This document shows, in pieces, positions 49,281 through 61,938 of a DNA stretch of 64,000 bases. Every line of letters begins with the position of its first letter. Positions within the stretch are counted from its first letter, which is position 1. Source of the DNA: Phycomyces blakesleeanus NRRL 1555(-) (taxonomy: Eukaryota > Mucoromycota > Mucoromycetes > Mucorales > Phycomycetaceae). The notes beneath the pieces were generated by a model that ran no database searches, was not told the origin of the DNA, and was given only the letters and a program-made list of their open reading frames with translations. The DNA lies in contig NW_017265137.1 of NCBI RefSeq assembly GCF_001638985.1, positions 709,054-773,053 of the forward strand, given 5' to 3'. The position numbers and the translations under genes are program-made.

Positions 49281-51051
49281 TTATTGATCTACAAAGATCA
49301 CAAAGGTGAGTGCACCGATCATGGCTCCAAGAAGAGGAGCAAAGATGGGAACAAGAGAATAGTAGTTGTGGACGGTAAAGACATCAAAGCCCCAGCCAGC
49401 CAAAGCAGTAAAGAGACGAGGACCAATATCACGGGCTGGATTGAGAGAAAATCCAGAGGTATATCCGATGCTGAGACAGATGATTATGACACCAATACCG
49501 ATTACAAACCCTTGGGAAGTGACGAAGGGCAGGTTGTTAGGGTGGCCACTGGACATGATGATCAGCAGCAACAGGGCAGTTCCGACAACTTCGGAGGCAA
49601 CAGCAGCACCAGTGCCAACATAGAGAGGCGAGTATGTGGCAAAGATTCCAGCAGTTGACAGGGGGCCCTCGATCTGACGAACACCACCATCAAACTCTGT
49701 GATAGCCGGCAGAATGACGGAGTACAATACAGCTGCGGCAGTAAATGCACCGGCAATTTGGGCTGTGATGTAGACCGGAACCTTGCGAGTAGGGAACCCA
49801 CTGAATGCCCAGAAAGCCAAAGTAACAGCAGGGTTAATGTGACCTCCCTTAATAAAAAGAAAAAACAGAGAGTGTTAGCACTATGACCTCTTGTTGATAA
49901 AATATTGTATATTATTGACTTACAGAAATATGGCCAGACAAACAGATTCCAGACAACACTGCAAGGCCTAGATAATAGAATATATTTATGTTTCATTAAA
50001 TATCTTCATTTTAACCATCTCTCTCTCTCTCTCTTGTATCCTTTTAAAACAACTTACCAGTGCCAAATGAAGATGTGAGCCATGACTTGGTTCCAAACAG
50101 GGTCTGTTCGGCAGCGACGCCATCTATCAGTAGCACAAGAATAAATGTGCCAATGAACTCTGCTAGGAATTCCCGATGCTTTAGGGCACGAAAAGATAAA
50201 TATATATTAGTACGGAAGTTTTTTTTTTTTTTAAAATATATATATATTATTATTATTTTTTGCTTTACCTGGAATCTCCACTGCTTTATGGTACGCAAGA
50301 ACCTGTTGTATTTTCCTCCTTCATTGGCATTCTCGAGATCTGAATAATTTGGAAAGTCTTGAAGATTTAGTGAGTTGTTCTTTTGATGGTTCACATTATT
50401 GAATTTGATGGGACCAGTAGTTTGAAGCGGAGAAGATTCTAATACTGAAGGAGGCATAGAAAGAAAGAAAGAAAAGGTAGAAAAAAAATATTGAAAGGAC
50501 AGAAAGGACAGAATGGGGGATCCAGTAAAAGAAGAAGAAGAAGAAGAAATATATATATATATATATGCGTGTGTGCTTATGGCTCTTTTCTTTATTTTAT
50601 TTGTTTAAATAGCTGTGGAGTATATTGCGATCATAATCAATGACATAAATAAGATTCCCTTTAAATTTCTTTTTTTCTTCTTCTTTCTACTCCACCTTCC
50701 CCCCCTCGTTCCTCCTCCTCCTTCGGCTTCATCCAGAATAGATAAGCACCGAATTAGAAGAGTTGGTGGCAGTACACAAAAGACGGGAATAATGAATGTC
50801 ACAGAGACAAAGAGAAAAGGAGAGGAAGGGGTATGTGTTCTTTTTTGGGAGGAAAGTTTGCGTTTTGACGTATTAAAGGATTATATAAACATAATAATGA
50901 AAATATCTATAGCGTATTTGAAAACAGACTAGAGAAAAGTAAACTTGCCTGGATCATAGAGTACACGGTACTCAACAGCAACAAGAGGTTCCAATTCTTC
51001 GTTGTGTGAAGACGCGGCATCAGATCGTTTCCATCCTGCGTTGTTAGGCAT
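49281..51051 (-). CDS. Aquaglyceroporin (MIP family channel)
   Basis: Five exons, minus strand: 51051-50949, 50444-50269, 50178-50058, 49967-49924, 49847-49281; 336 residues. Six-helix channel for glycerol/water. The first NPA box is in GGHINPAVTLAF (about 153-155). The second is in SLNPARDIGPR (about 284-286), and the Asp after NPAR is the mark of glycerol-permeable aquaglyceroporins. A long hydrophilic N-terminus precedes TM1 (EFLAEFIGTFILVLLIDGVA). The first intron (504 bp) has a GC donor (CAG|GCAAGT). An in-frame ATG at 50457 within that intron gives an alternative shorter start (MPPSVLESS). Confidence 0.94.
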
Positions 51052-54000
51052 TGTAGTTCAAGGAGAGAGAATGTCCTTTAGAGAAGGGGCGAGGGTAAGA
51101 TACTAGAGGAAGAAAGAAAAGAGAGAAGAGAAAAAAAAAAGATTAGTGTCCGTTTTATCCGATTCATATTTATAAGGGCCAAAGTGCGCCAATTAAGGGT
51201 ACTCTGTTCTCTAAAACAAGTTAGAATGTTCAGGTACAGTTCCCCCGGCTAGCCATGAAGTTTTGAGTATAATGGACGTGCCCTTTCATATTCACATATA
51301 ATCATAATCAAAAAGAAAAATGTCATGAGAAAATGTCCTTTTTTGGTGGCTGATTAGCCCTGTCTTTCTAGTGATAACTGCAACCAAAAAAAAATCACAT
51401 TTTGTCGGGTGATTCAAATAGGCTTGAAACTCAAATAATTCGTTCCAATTGACCAAGTACTCGTTAGTCCATCTTATTACTTTTCTGGTCTTTGCATATT
51501 TAAGGATGCAGTGTCTTGTGCGCTGTTAACCAAACGTTGCAAAACACACAGACTTTTTATTTTATTAATGAAACCATTTCTTATACGCCACAATAATCCT
51601 CGTTCTCTACACCAGTCCAAAGTATCATAATAACATCTTGTGCTCTACCTATCACTAACTATGAAAATAAGGTTCTAAAGTAAATGATTATATTTATAAA
51701 AAGTACTACAGTAGGCTTTATGTTGCAAGTATCATTTTACTTTTTAGCGGAAACTACACACCGATTCTGTCATTACTATTGTTATATATAGATTTATATA
51801 TCAATATTTCTCTAAAATCGTCTTTCATTTGTCCATTAGCTCGTTTTGCTTCAGTTTTTTATTTTTCTTAATTTACTTTAGTAACAGATCAAATCACAAA
51901 CAGGCCAATGTATATCATTAATAATCGTCTCTTGAAATACCCACAATTTTTTTTTCTAAATAAATAAATAAATAAATAAATAAATTAGTGTTTTATAAGT
52001 TTTCCTAGGGTGCCTTCATCTTGTATTTCTTTTTTATTTTAGTAGTCAGAGTTGACGTATTGAGTCATTTTGTGCTCCCAAAAGCCTGAATTTCTTTTTT
52101 CTCTCTTTCTGTTTTTGGTCCCAAGAGAGTCTAAAGAAACCATTCCTAACCGAAATAACCGGTACCAAAAGCGTAAAGCCAACCGAACCTTACACATGAA
52201 CTGCTTTACAACGTATTTATGGCAATTTTAAAGTTAGCTAAAGATTCTATTGGCGTAAAGTGTGAACTATATATATTTTTTTTAAGAAAATTAAACCTCA
52301 GACTGGGATGTAAAAAAAAAAAGAAAAAAAAAAAGAATAGCAAACCAAGGCTTTGGTAAGATGTACATAACATATAATGTAGCGCTTTTAAACCAAAAGT
52401 GACTTGCAGTAATTTGATTCATTACAATCTACAGTATTATTATTGTCATAAAGTCCTTTGCTTTCATTTCAATTACTTTCTTTCCTGTTGCTGTTGTTTT
52501 TTGTAATGCTTCAAACTCAATGAAAATATCAACTCCGCCACTACTCTGTTCTACTGTCACAGAGCAATATACCACACTTGTTTTCTATTTATTTGCTTTT
52601 GTAATTTTTACGAGTAAAAGAGGCTCGGCGAAATACTTGATTTAAGCTCGTGTTTATTAGAAAGACTATATGGAATATTTTCTCCAAGAATCCTTAATGA
52701 GAAAACACGCTGTAGCCTAGCTACCATGTCGTACACTGTAATAGCGCCATGTTAAAGGAGCACAAGGGCATAAAAAGGGACGTAGAGGAGATCTTGAAGG
52801 ACCTGGAGGGTAAAAAGGGAAAGGATATAACGGTGACTCAAATAAATATAGTGATATCCTTATTCACCCAATTTCTTTTCTTTGTGTCTCTTCTAATTGA
52901 TCATTCCTATCACTTTATTCAATAAATCTCACCCTGAATCTGTAAAGAAGTGTGAGATCAAGCAAACAACAATCTGAAGCATTATCTCTTTTAAAAATGG
53001 AATCTACATTCCGATTGAAATCGTATTAATAAATAAAACTTTAAATTTCTACTATAAAAATGGGGTTTTCTCTAGTTTGAAAAGTTTCTTGGAGATGATC
53101 TGATCTGATCCAATAGTGGATTACACTGTTTAAATTGTCTCCAAATACAACTCTTAACGAAAACAATTTTACCAAGAACTTTCTTTACTTTGGAACTTGT
53201 CTTCTACATCTTCTCTTAGCTTGTTCAAGTCAAGTACGGCTTGACAGTCTTTGAATCTGAGCATTATTGTGAGAAATCAGTAGAGATTTTGACTTTTTTT
53301 GGAAATTTTGTATCCACTTGAACACAATGTTTAATACGCCATTGTAAAAAAAATTACTCTTCTCGATATAAGTTGTTCAATAGATTTTCATTTAGATATA
53401 CTTCATTAAGGACGGCGTCATTCTTTGGATATAGCGTATGGTTGAATGGGCTCTAACACGTATTATTATTTTTTATCTGTTTCGGCAATAAAAGATCCAA
53501 TAGGATTGTCCTTCAAATAACAGATTACCAAGTCGTCTATTATTTTTTTGTAATTATTCATGTATTAATCAAGCAGATCATCGTCTGTACAATATATATA
53601 TATGGTATATCCATAAGGTTGACCCATTAGCAATATTCCATACAAAAGAAACGATCATATGTGTAAGGGGAAGGGACATTAACCATGTATGCATTCAATA
53701 CTTTTTCCTGTGAAAATTTAAAGATTCAAGCTCGCCCTAGGAGAAAAATAAATAAAAAGACAAAAATTATGCAGGCTCATTGCTTTTAGAATCCCACTCC
53801 AAAAAAATGGGACAGATCGGGTCACAGGAGAAGGGTTATTTTGTGTGTGTGTGTGTGTGTTTGTTTGTATAGAGGGCGTATTTTGACACGGGGCAAGAAA
53901 GAAAGGGCGTCAGATTTGAACAGATCTTATTTGTCCATTTTCTTTCAAATAAAAAAAAAGTAGTTGCTTCATGTAAATAATAAAGTATGTTTATTAAAGA

Positions 54001-56038
54001 TAGGCTTAAAACATTTGATTTAGTAATAAGAATAAGCATTACAACAGTAGGCTTGTATGAGCAGTAATTGCTTAATAAGCTGTAAATATAAATATACATT
54101 TATGTCTAGCCCACTTGTGCATGCATATTAGCATCAAAATACCAATGAACAATTGGGAAGCATGTCACATCACGCTATTCAAGTCAAACACTTTAATAAA
54201 TCATCATACTGGCTGTTTAACAACGTCTCAGATGGCTACCCTTTCTTCCTTTACCTTTACACGAATGAATGAAATAAATGCATGGAGTTTTAACCTACAT
54301 AATGTCAAGAATCAAAATGGCATTTATGTACATATACATATATAAATATATATATATATGCGTATGTGTATGTGTAAGTATCACATTGGCAAGTTACACT
54401 GACACAAAGCTGCCCTTTTTTTTGTAATTTTAGTGGTAGAAAAATCATGGTTCACACTACATGACTTGTTTCATTTATTTCTTAGACTTGCCTTTACAAA
54501 TTTACAAAACAAAGTCTTGAGCACCACTTGTTGATACCTTATACTAATAACAATGTCCATTCTGAGAATTGTATACTAAAAGTGATGATATTAACGAATT
54601 AGTAATAACCAAAAAAAAAGAAAATAGAAAACTGGTATAATTACTTACTCAATCTTGAGACTATACTAGATACTTGGTTAAAAGCTCGTATAAAATCAAA
54701 GTGAGCCCCAATCTCTGCCAACCCATAGTCAAAACAATCTAAATAAGGGTTCTCCCCCGCATAAAATTCTCCAATAAGAACTCTTCAAAGTAAAATAAAA
54801 AAGGTCAATCGAAACGGATCAAGATATGTACAAGGTGGGACAATGCAATGTGAAGCATCTTTACTTGGAAATATATTTTAAAAATAAATAAAAATAAAAA
54901 CAAAAAGTGAAATGTTGTTTTACCAAAGAGGTTTCATTTGGTACCTAGTCCGAACATGCGGTTGTTTTGATAGTTAAGAACGAAAAACGTATAATGCATA
55001 TCTATGCATTTGTTTGTGAGACAAATTTCCTATTAAATTGACCAAAGACAAGCTTTATTTTATAAATGAAAGATATACACTAGAGAACCCAAATTCTCAT
55101 CAAGTATATATATATATATATATATATATATGACAGAGACTGGTAAGATATTGATGCGTAATAGTAAAGGAAACGATTCCAAACAATTGAAAGGAAAATA
55201 AATAGATATAGTTTATCCAATAGATTAGATAATATAAAAAAAGCGAATCTTAGGAGGGAGGACTTGGCCAACATTATACTTATATTTCTAGGAATAAAGG
55301 GAATGCCTTCAAAGGCTATTTATCTATGTAAATTATATACTACCGTGAGAACAGTTAAATGAACTATGCAATTTGAGTCAAATTGAATCAAAACTCTATT
55401 GATATGTATATAATTAGCATACATATTGATTGTATTAATAGGTACCCTGCCTGGGCACCTTTGTACCTGCATTTTAACTGTCCGTAGTGTACGGAAAGTA
55501 CTTTTTTGATTGGGACGTTTAGTAATAACCCTTTTCATACAAGACATAGTCTACTGTATCTGTACATCTTATCAATATGTATATATAAAAGACAGCGAAA
55601 CAAAAGAAATGTTATACTTAACAAGGCGTTTATCACGATATATGATACTCTATCGACTTGTAACTCATCGTAAGAATATTATAATCACCACTCATTTCTC
55701 ATAAGGGAAGTAAATAGCCACTATAAAATAAAAGTCATCAAGAGGGTATACCTTGGACCCTTTCACATTTAGCTATACAATTGTTTGCCCTTGATGTACC
55801 ATATTCCGAACCAGAAAACCGGTAAAGTTTATTACTACTTGGATCTACGTCATATGGGTTGATTATGCAAACAATAATAATATAATATAATAAAATAAAA
55901 TACAGACACAGAAATATAAAGTCTTTGTTTATCAACAACAGTACTAATGTAATTCATTTTTGTTTTTCTTTCTTTCTTTCTTCTTCAATCGAAATCAATC
56001 TCCAGGATTAACATCAACTCAAAGTGAAATTAGAACAT
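51052..56038. other. 5-kb region without a recognisable gene
   Basis: Between the divergent aquaglyceroporin and APC4 genes. AT-rich with many homopolymers. Short open frames (for example 53836-54099 minus and 54115-54345 plus) lack motifs or splice continuity. No tRNA, rRNA or transposon ends were seen. It could hold non-coding RNA or long regulatory DNA. Confidence 0.5.
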
Positions 56039-58468
56039 ATGGATTATGAAAATATGAAAAGTGAATCTTTCTGCAAGGAATATGGTGTCCTTCTCGAAAT
56101 GGAAGCAAAGTTTATTGAAAAGTGCCCTGTAATGAACCTTGCAGCCGTAGTGCTAAAAGACAATAGTTTGACACTCTACCGCATAAATGGAGAGATTGTG
56201 TGGTCTGAAGAATTTTCAAAAGATGGGATTGTAGGAATTGCATGGCGTCCTGATGGTATGATCCGTAAAAACAACAAAAAAAAGACAGTGATTTCAAATT
56301 AAGCATCCTAAATTTCTATACATTTTTTTTCTTGACTGGAAATTATATATCTTAAAACAAATGAAAAATTAGGCCAAGAGCTTGTGGTAGCATATCACAG
56401 CGGCAAAGTTATGAGAACCGGAATTGCGTTTCCAAACCCAACTTGGGTGTCTTGCACATTTCCAGCTTTGATAAGCTCCTTAAAAGATCACGCTCAATCG
56501 CGGGTCATAAGCGATGGAATAATATCTTGTATTTCGTGGGCAAAGTATGAAATATCCAGCCCATTTGTATCTAATGTAAGTAGGACATAGTCAAGTATAC
56601 CATTGTGTGTGTATGCATATATATATGTATGTATAAATAACATTCATTGCAACCAACTTATTAGTATGGCTTTGATCCAAATGCGATCGAAGTCAGAAAA
56701 CATCTCCCTGCCCTTAACAAAATAGCTCCGGATGGACCAATGTAAATAGAACATTTGAATAAGCATAAACACAGTTACTAAATCTACTGTTTTATACAAG
56801 TACACTTATGCCCACCCGAAAAAAGATTGAATTGATGCCAGACATTACAAATACTGTAGAAAGCAACATGTCTCTGCTTTTAATAGGAACTAGAGATGAA
56901 AAAATATACCTGAGGTGAAAAGAGACAAACCAGAATCAATACTGTTTCTTATCCCCTAGTTCTTTATATAGTCTTGGAGGTGTATTCTACACAGGTGTTA
57001 TTGACATTGGAAAGATTTTGGACAAGGTAATAAATATGGCCAATACATATATAGCCCCTCTCTCTCTTTTTTTTTAAAAGAAAAAAAAACGGTTCGATGA
57101 ATTTCATATCTTTATATATATTTAGGATGTAACTGTTGTAAATATTGAACTTTCACCTGATGTTGGTACTATGACCGTTCGAGCTAAGCAAGAAGTGCAC
57201 AAGAGAAAAGTTCCTGGAGATGATGAAGTGGATATCTATCATTCTTTGTCTCTATCGCTAGTGGCTCTAAATATGAACAAGTCAGAACTATATAGCATCA
57301 CCAATATTCACTTGCACGTTAACAATCTACTCGAGTACATAAAAATTGCAATGGATAAACTTGAGAAGCACTACAAGACCCACGCTTCTGTAACCGAAAG
57401 ACATTTAGACCGGCTTACTGACTCTATAAAAGGCAAAGGTAAACGGGAGCGTCCTTTTTTTTTATTTATTTATTAGGAATCTTAATTTGCTCACATTATT
57501 GCACATAGGAATGGAAGACGTTCAACCAAGCGCAGAAATGCAAACTATGCTGGCCACTGGTTATGCTACTCCAGAACTGAAACGATATTTTTTCGACGAA
57601 TTGACAGAACAAGTAAATAATGCTAAGAATAATAATGGTATATTTCACTCTGGTTTTTACAACATAGCTTACAATATGATCACCTCATAAATTCTCTAGG
57701 ATGTTATGCGTTGGAGTACCTCTTTAACGCATAGCTACAAAACTTTGATTCAAATTGTGGTGGAATATCTACTGCCTGCAAATGATTATCTTGTCGCGTG
57801 CCTCTCTGATCTATATGGGTAAGATTATTGATTTCGCCCTTTTTTTTTTATAGATGGGGTATTGAGATGCGCAAAACAATTGTATTTTTTTTTTTGTAGA
57901 ATCGAAGGAAACGGAAAATTACTCGATGGAGATAAAATCAAGGCGTGCTCTGAGTTGTCTGGCCACTTGACGGCTCGAATGAACCAACTTGTTCCAAAAG
58001 TAATCGCACTTTCGTCCCAATTTGAAGCCTTTATTGAATGGATCCTTACAGGTTTGTAAATTATTATTTTTGCGGAATATATATGTATACATATATCTCA
58101 ACTTAATATAGATAAATATTGATCAAATGTCTATCTTTAGCGGTTAGACAGGCCACTGATCAAAAGGAAAGTGGTGAAATTGACCAGATTTCTGTTCCAT
58201 CAAATAAGCCAAGGCTTGTTAGAGATTATTTAAAGTCATCGTTGACCGGAAATATTATAAGAGAATATTTTCTTCAAGGTAATAATAAATAATTAGTTGA
58301 ACAAAAGCTTGTATAAATCGTTAAACAGACATATACATAGATACAGATGATCTAAACAAGCAAGATCTTCCCTGGATTATAAAAGAGCAACGGAGGATAT
58401 GTCAAGAAATCCTTTTAATGCCTTCGAGTGTTGTCTCTACTAATATCCTAGTAAATAATATATCATAA
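56039..58468 (+). CDS. APC4: Anaphase-promoting complex subunit 4
   Basis: Eleven exons: 56039-56255, 56373-56575, 56665-56741, 56801-56914, 56960-57026, 57126-57438, 57509-57612, 57700-57818, 57900-58051, 58141-58278, 58341-58468; 543 residues, shorter than human ANAPC4. A scaffold subunit of the APC/C ubiquitin ligase. The N-terminal WD40-like start is CPVMNLAAVVLKDNSLTLYR followed by IAWRPDGQELVVAYHSG. The central APC4 long domain shows MQTMLATGYATPELKRYFFD, a Trp-containing helix RWSTSLTHSYKTL and IVVEYLLPANDYLVACLSDL. Every junction keeps frame with GT-AG sites. A 5' non-coding exon is possible because CCAG precedes the ATG by about 35 bp. Confidence 0.92.
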
Positions 58469-59278
58469 ACACATGCACGCAAAGAGTTAGAGATGTGCAC
58501 CCATTTTTAGGAGGCTAAATGTCATATATATATATATACATAGTCGTGGCATTAAAGTATTGAATACACGTTGAAAATAAGATCTCTCATTGTGCATACA
58601 TACGTAACTTTCTCTCTCTCTAAACTCTTTAAAATATTAATCAACAGTTATATATTACCAAAGATAAAAGGTCAAGATTTTTATCACCAGAGTGCTTTTG
58701 GTGTAATGAGGCTTATTGAAATATAAAATAAAATATCAGCAAAAGGAAAATACCAAGTAGCATGATATAAATGAATCCAAATACGCATAATAAATAGTTT
58801 TTGCCTGTTTTCTGTTTCACAGGCTTCTTTATATTAAATAACAGAAAAGAAAGGGCATCTACGGCTTATTCAAAAGAAGTATATATATATATATATATGC
58901 GTATAAATCGTTACAGTTTGAGGTGCAAGTATTATATGGCTTTAGAAATCCTCTTTTTTATGCTCTTTAGCAATCTAGTGACGTCTTGAGAATCTCGGAC
59001 TAATTACACACGCACACACACACATTTATATACAATCTACTGTCTTCATCAGTGCAATCCCCGCTTACCATTTTTTTTCTTACTTTTCACTGGCGGTCTT
59101 TCAAACAATTCTGTCTCTTACCTCAACTACCCCTTCTTCTCCTTTCCCCTCTTTCTTTCTTTACTTTTTTATTTATAAAGGTCTTCTTTACCATATATTA
59201 AACACATACAAAAACATAAAGGCCTTTACAGACACAAAAGCACAAACAAAGACATAAATATATAAAAGCACATATATT
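58469..59278. other. Spacer and VMA8 promoter region
   Basis: No gene seen. A C/T-rich stretch at about 59095-59165 lies upstream of the VMA8 start. Confidence 0.6.
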
Positions 59279-61159
59279 ATGTCGGGTAACAATCAAAAAA
59301 TCAGCATTTTCCCAACCCGCATGTATGTACTTCATTTTATTTTATTTTTTATTTTTTATTTTATTTTTATTATATTATGTTATGTTATATTCCTTGGTTC
59401 AAAAAGATGCCATTCCCTCAAAAAGAGTTCAAAAAAAAACAAAAAACAACAAAAATGGTTCAAATCCGGAGCATCCCCGGAATCGTTTTGTATATATTTT
59501 TTTGAGATGATGCTTAATTAGCGAAACAATACTTCATTATATAAACAGAGATAATACTCATCCAAACCAATTATAACACTCGCTCTAATGTACAAATTAC
59601 AATACATTCCTTTCAATTACATTCGATTATACACGTTATATACGCGCACACATTTTATGATTTTCTGTTTTATTTTATTTTTGATTTAATATATTTATGT
59701 ATGCATACATACATACATACATAATATAATCATTTACTTCTCTAACTCCTCTTTTCATATCATTTTATTTTATTAGGGCTCTCACTACCATGAAGTCAAA
59801 GCTAAAGGGTGCTCAAACGGGTCATTCACTCTTGAAGAGAAAAGCCGAAGCTCTTACAAAGCGTTTTAGAACCATTACTCAAAAAATTGACGAGGTAAAA
59901 CAAAATATAAAATCGAGAATATTAGTATTTTGAATACACGCATAAAACCTATATATATATATATACGTGTGTGTGTGTACTTAATTTTGTGGTGTCTGAT
60001 ATTGGCGTTTTTCTGTTTTCTTTTTTTTGATTGTATTTGTGTGTATAAAATAAAGCTCAAGCGCAAGATGGGACAAGTCATGCAAGTTGCTTCTTTCTCC
60101 TTGGCCGAGGTCCAATATATCACTGGTGATATCAGGTAAAAATAAAATAAATAACAAGATAATGAGAGAGAAAGAGACCTTGAAGATTTGGAGAGTTTTT
60201 GTCTATTATATATTAATGTACATATATATATAAAGCTATCAAGTACAAGAGGCCGCAAAGACTGCTCAATTGCGTGTCCGTGCAAAGCAAGAGAATGTGT
60301 CTGGTGTGATGTTGCCCGTGTTTGAGATGTATACTGAAGGCGGAAATGGTAAAGAGAGATCAGTAAGAAGTTTAGCTAATATATTTTTATGGGAAAAAGA
60401 AAGAGATAAACGATGAATGTTTCTTACACCATTTAATATATTTTTTTCTGAAAGTTTTTGAATTCACTGGTCTTGGACGTGGTGGTCAGCAGATCCAAAG
60501 AACAAAAGAAGTCTATGCCAAGGCTGTCGAGACACTTATTGAGCTTGCAAGCTTGCAGGCAAGTTCCTTTGATTATATATACTATTGACACATAGAGCTA
60601 ATATATATATATTAGACTGCCTTTGTTATCCTTGATGAAGTTATCAAGGCCACCAACCGTCGTGTGAATGCGATTGAGCACGTCATTATTCCCCGTTACG
60701 AGAATACCATTAAATACATTATTTCTGAGTTGGACGAACAGGACAGAGAAGAGTTCTTCAGGTACGTGACACAGGAGTAATCTGTAGATTATTAAATACT
60801 TCTCCCTCTTCTCATAATAATGATAATATTAATGTTAATATTAATATTAATAATAATATTTTACTATTATTTATAGATTGAAAAAGGTGCAGGGAAAGAA
60901 GAAGGAGAGAGCCGCTATTCAGGAAATCCAGAACGGTGTTGATGCCGCTGAAGCTGCCGATAAGAAGCAAGAAGGTAAAATATCCAGCAAAAAACTATAA
61001 TTATTAGTATTATTTTGAAACCACATGGATACATGCATATGCAATTATTAATGTTAACTGTATTTCTTTGTAATTGTAGCTTTAGAATTCAAGGCTGCAC
61101 ATGAATCTGGCCAGATTGATGTCTTTGAGGAAGATGACCAGGACCTTTTGCCCTTTTAA
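59279..61159 (+). CDS. VMA8: V-type H+-ATPase subunit D
   Basis: Eight exons: 59279-59322, 59777-59894, 60056-60135, 60236-60348, 60455-60558, 60616-60761, 60877-60974, 61080-61159; 260 residues, the usual length. Central rotor stalk of V1 linking ATP hydrolysis in the A3B3 head to proton pumping. Family motifs: [96 protein letters not shown]. The LASLQ|TAFVI junction (intron 60559-60615) requires a GC donor, CAG|GCAAGT, and this stretch is so conserved that the junction is secure. The long coiled-coil termini end in an acidic tail. Confidence 0.97.
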
Positions 61160-61938
61160 ATGAAGGTGTATCTTTTATTTTTAATTTTGATATTCCCCCC
61201 AAAAAACAAACAAACAACAAGTACAAGAACAACAACAGCAACAGAAACAACAACAACAACAACAGCAACAAAAAAATTGAAAATGAAAGACAAAAGTCCA
61301 TAACAAGAAGAACAAGAACAAGAACAAGAAAAAAAAAACCTACATAATTTGGTTTTTGTAAGAGAATATATACATCAGTTTCTAAAAGAAAAGATGTGTG
61401 TTTTTGTCTTCTTCTTTTCTTGATACAGAGAGAGAGAGAAAACAACAACAACAGATAACCACCTTTGTATGCATACTTCTTTATTACTTGATACTCATTT
61501 AACCGTGAAAGGTTTCCAAATTTGAAAATAGCACTCAACTTGTTGGTTTTTTTTTAAAAAAAAAAGTAATCAGAACACGTTTATTATCAACAAAATTAAA
61601 GAAAGGAAGATACTTGTAGTAAGAATAATAGTAGCAATAATAATAATAATTATAGTAATAATAATAATAATGGTAATTGTAATGGTAATGAGTGGTGGTA
61701 ATGTAACAAAGAATAACAATATAAAGGGAGTGTGTTGGTGTAGTAAATATATATTAAAAGAAAATAACCTGTATGTTCCGGAATATAAGAGTAGTGATAA
61801 TAAGAATAAGAAATAGTGGTAATAAGAAAAGAAAGAAGAAGAAAGCCTTACTTATTACCATTTTAATATAGAATTAAATTAATTTAATAAATAAATAAAT
61901 AATTAATAAGAGTAGTAAGAAAGATATAAAAAGGACTC
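61160..61938. other. Convergent 3' spacer with CAA/CAG-type repeats
   Basis: Lies between the stops of VMA8 and the mucin-like gene. CAACAACAG-like repeats at about 61206-61280, AATAAT repeats at about 61637-61670, T9-A10 palindrome at 61547-61565. No gene. Confidence 0.65.

Noticed and set aside
49284..50347. Plus-strand frames over the aquaglyceroporin
   Set aside because: Antisense shadows of exons with clear NPA motifs; no motifs of their own.
59457..59467. GGTTCAAATCC, like the T-loop of a tRNA
   Set aside because: The flanking bases do not form the T stem and no acceptor or anticodon arms can be found.
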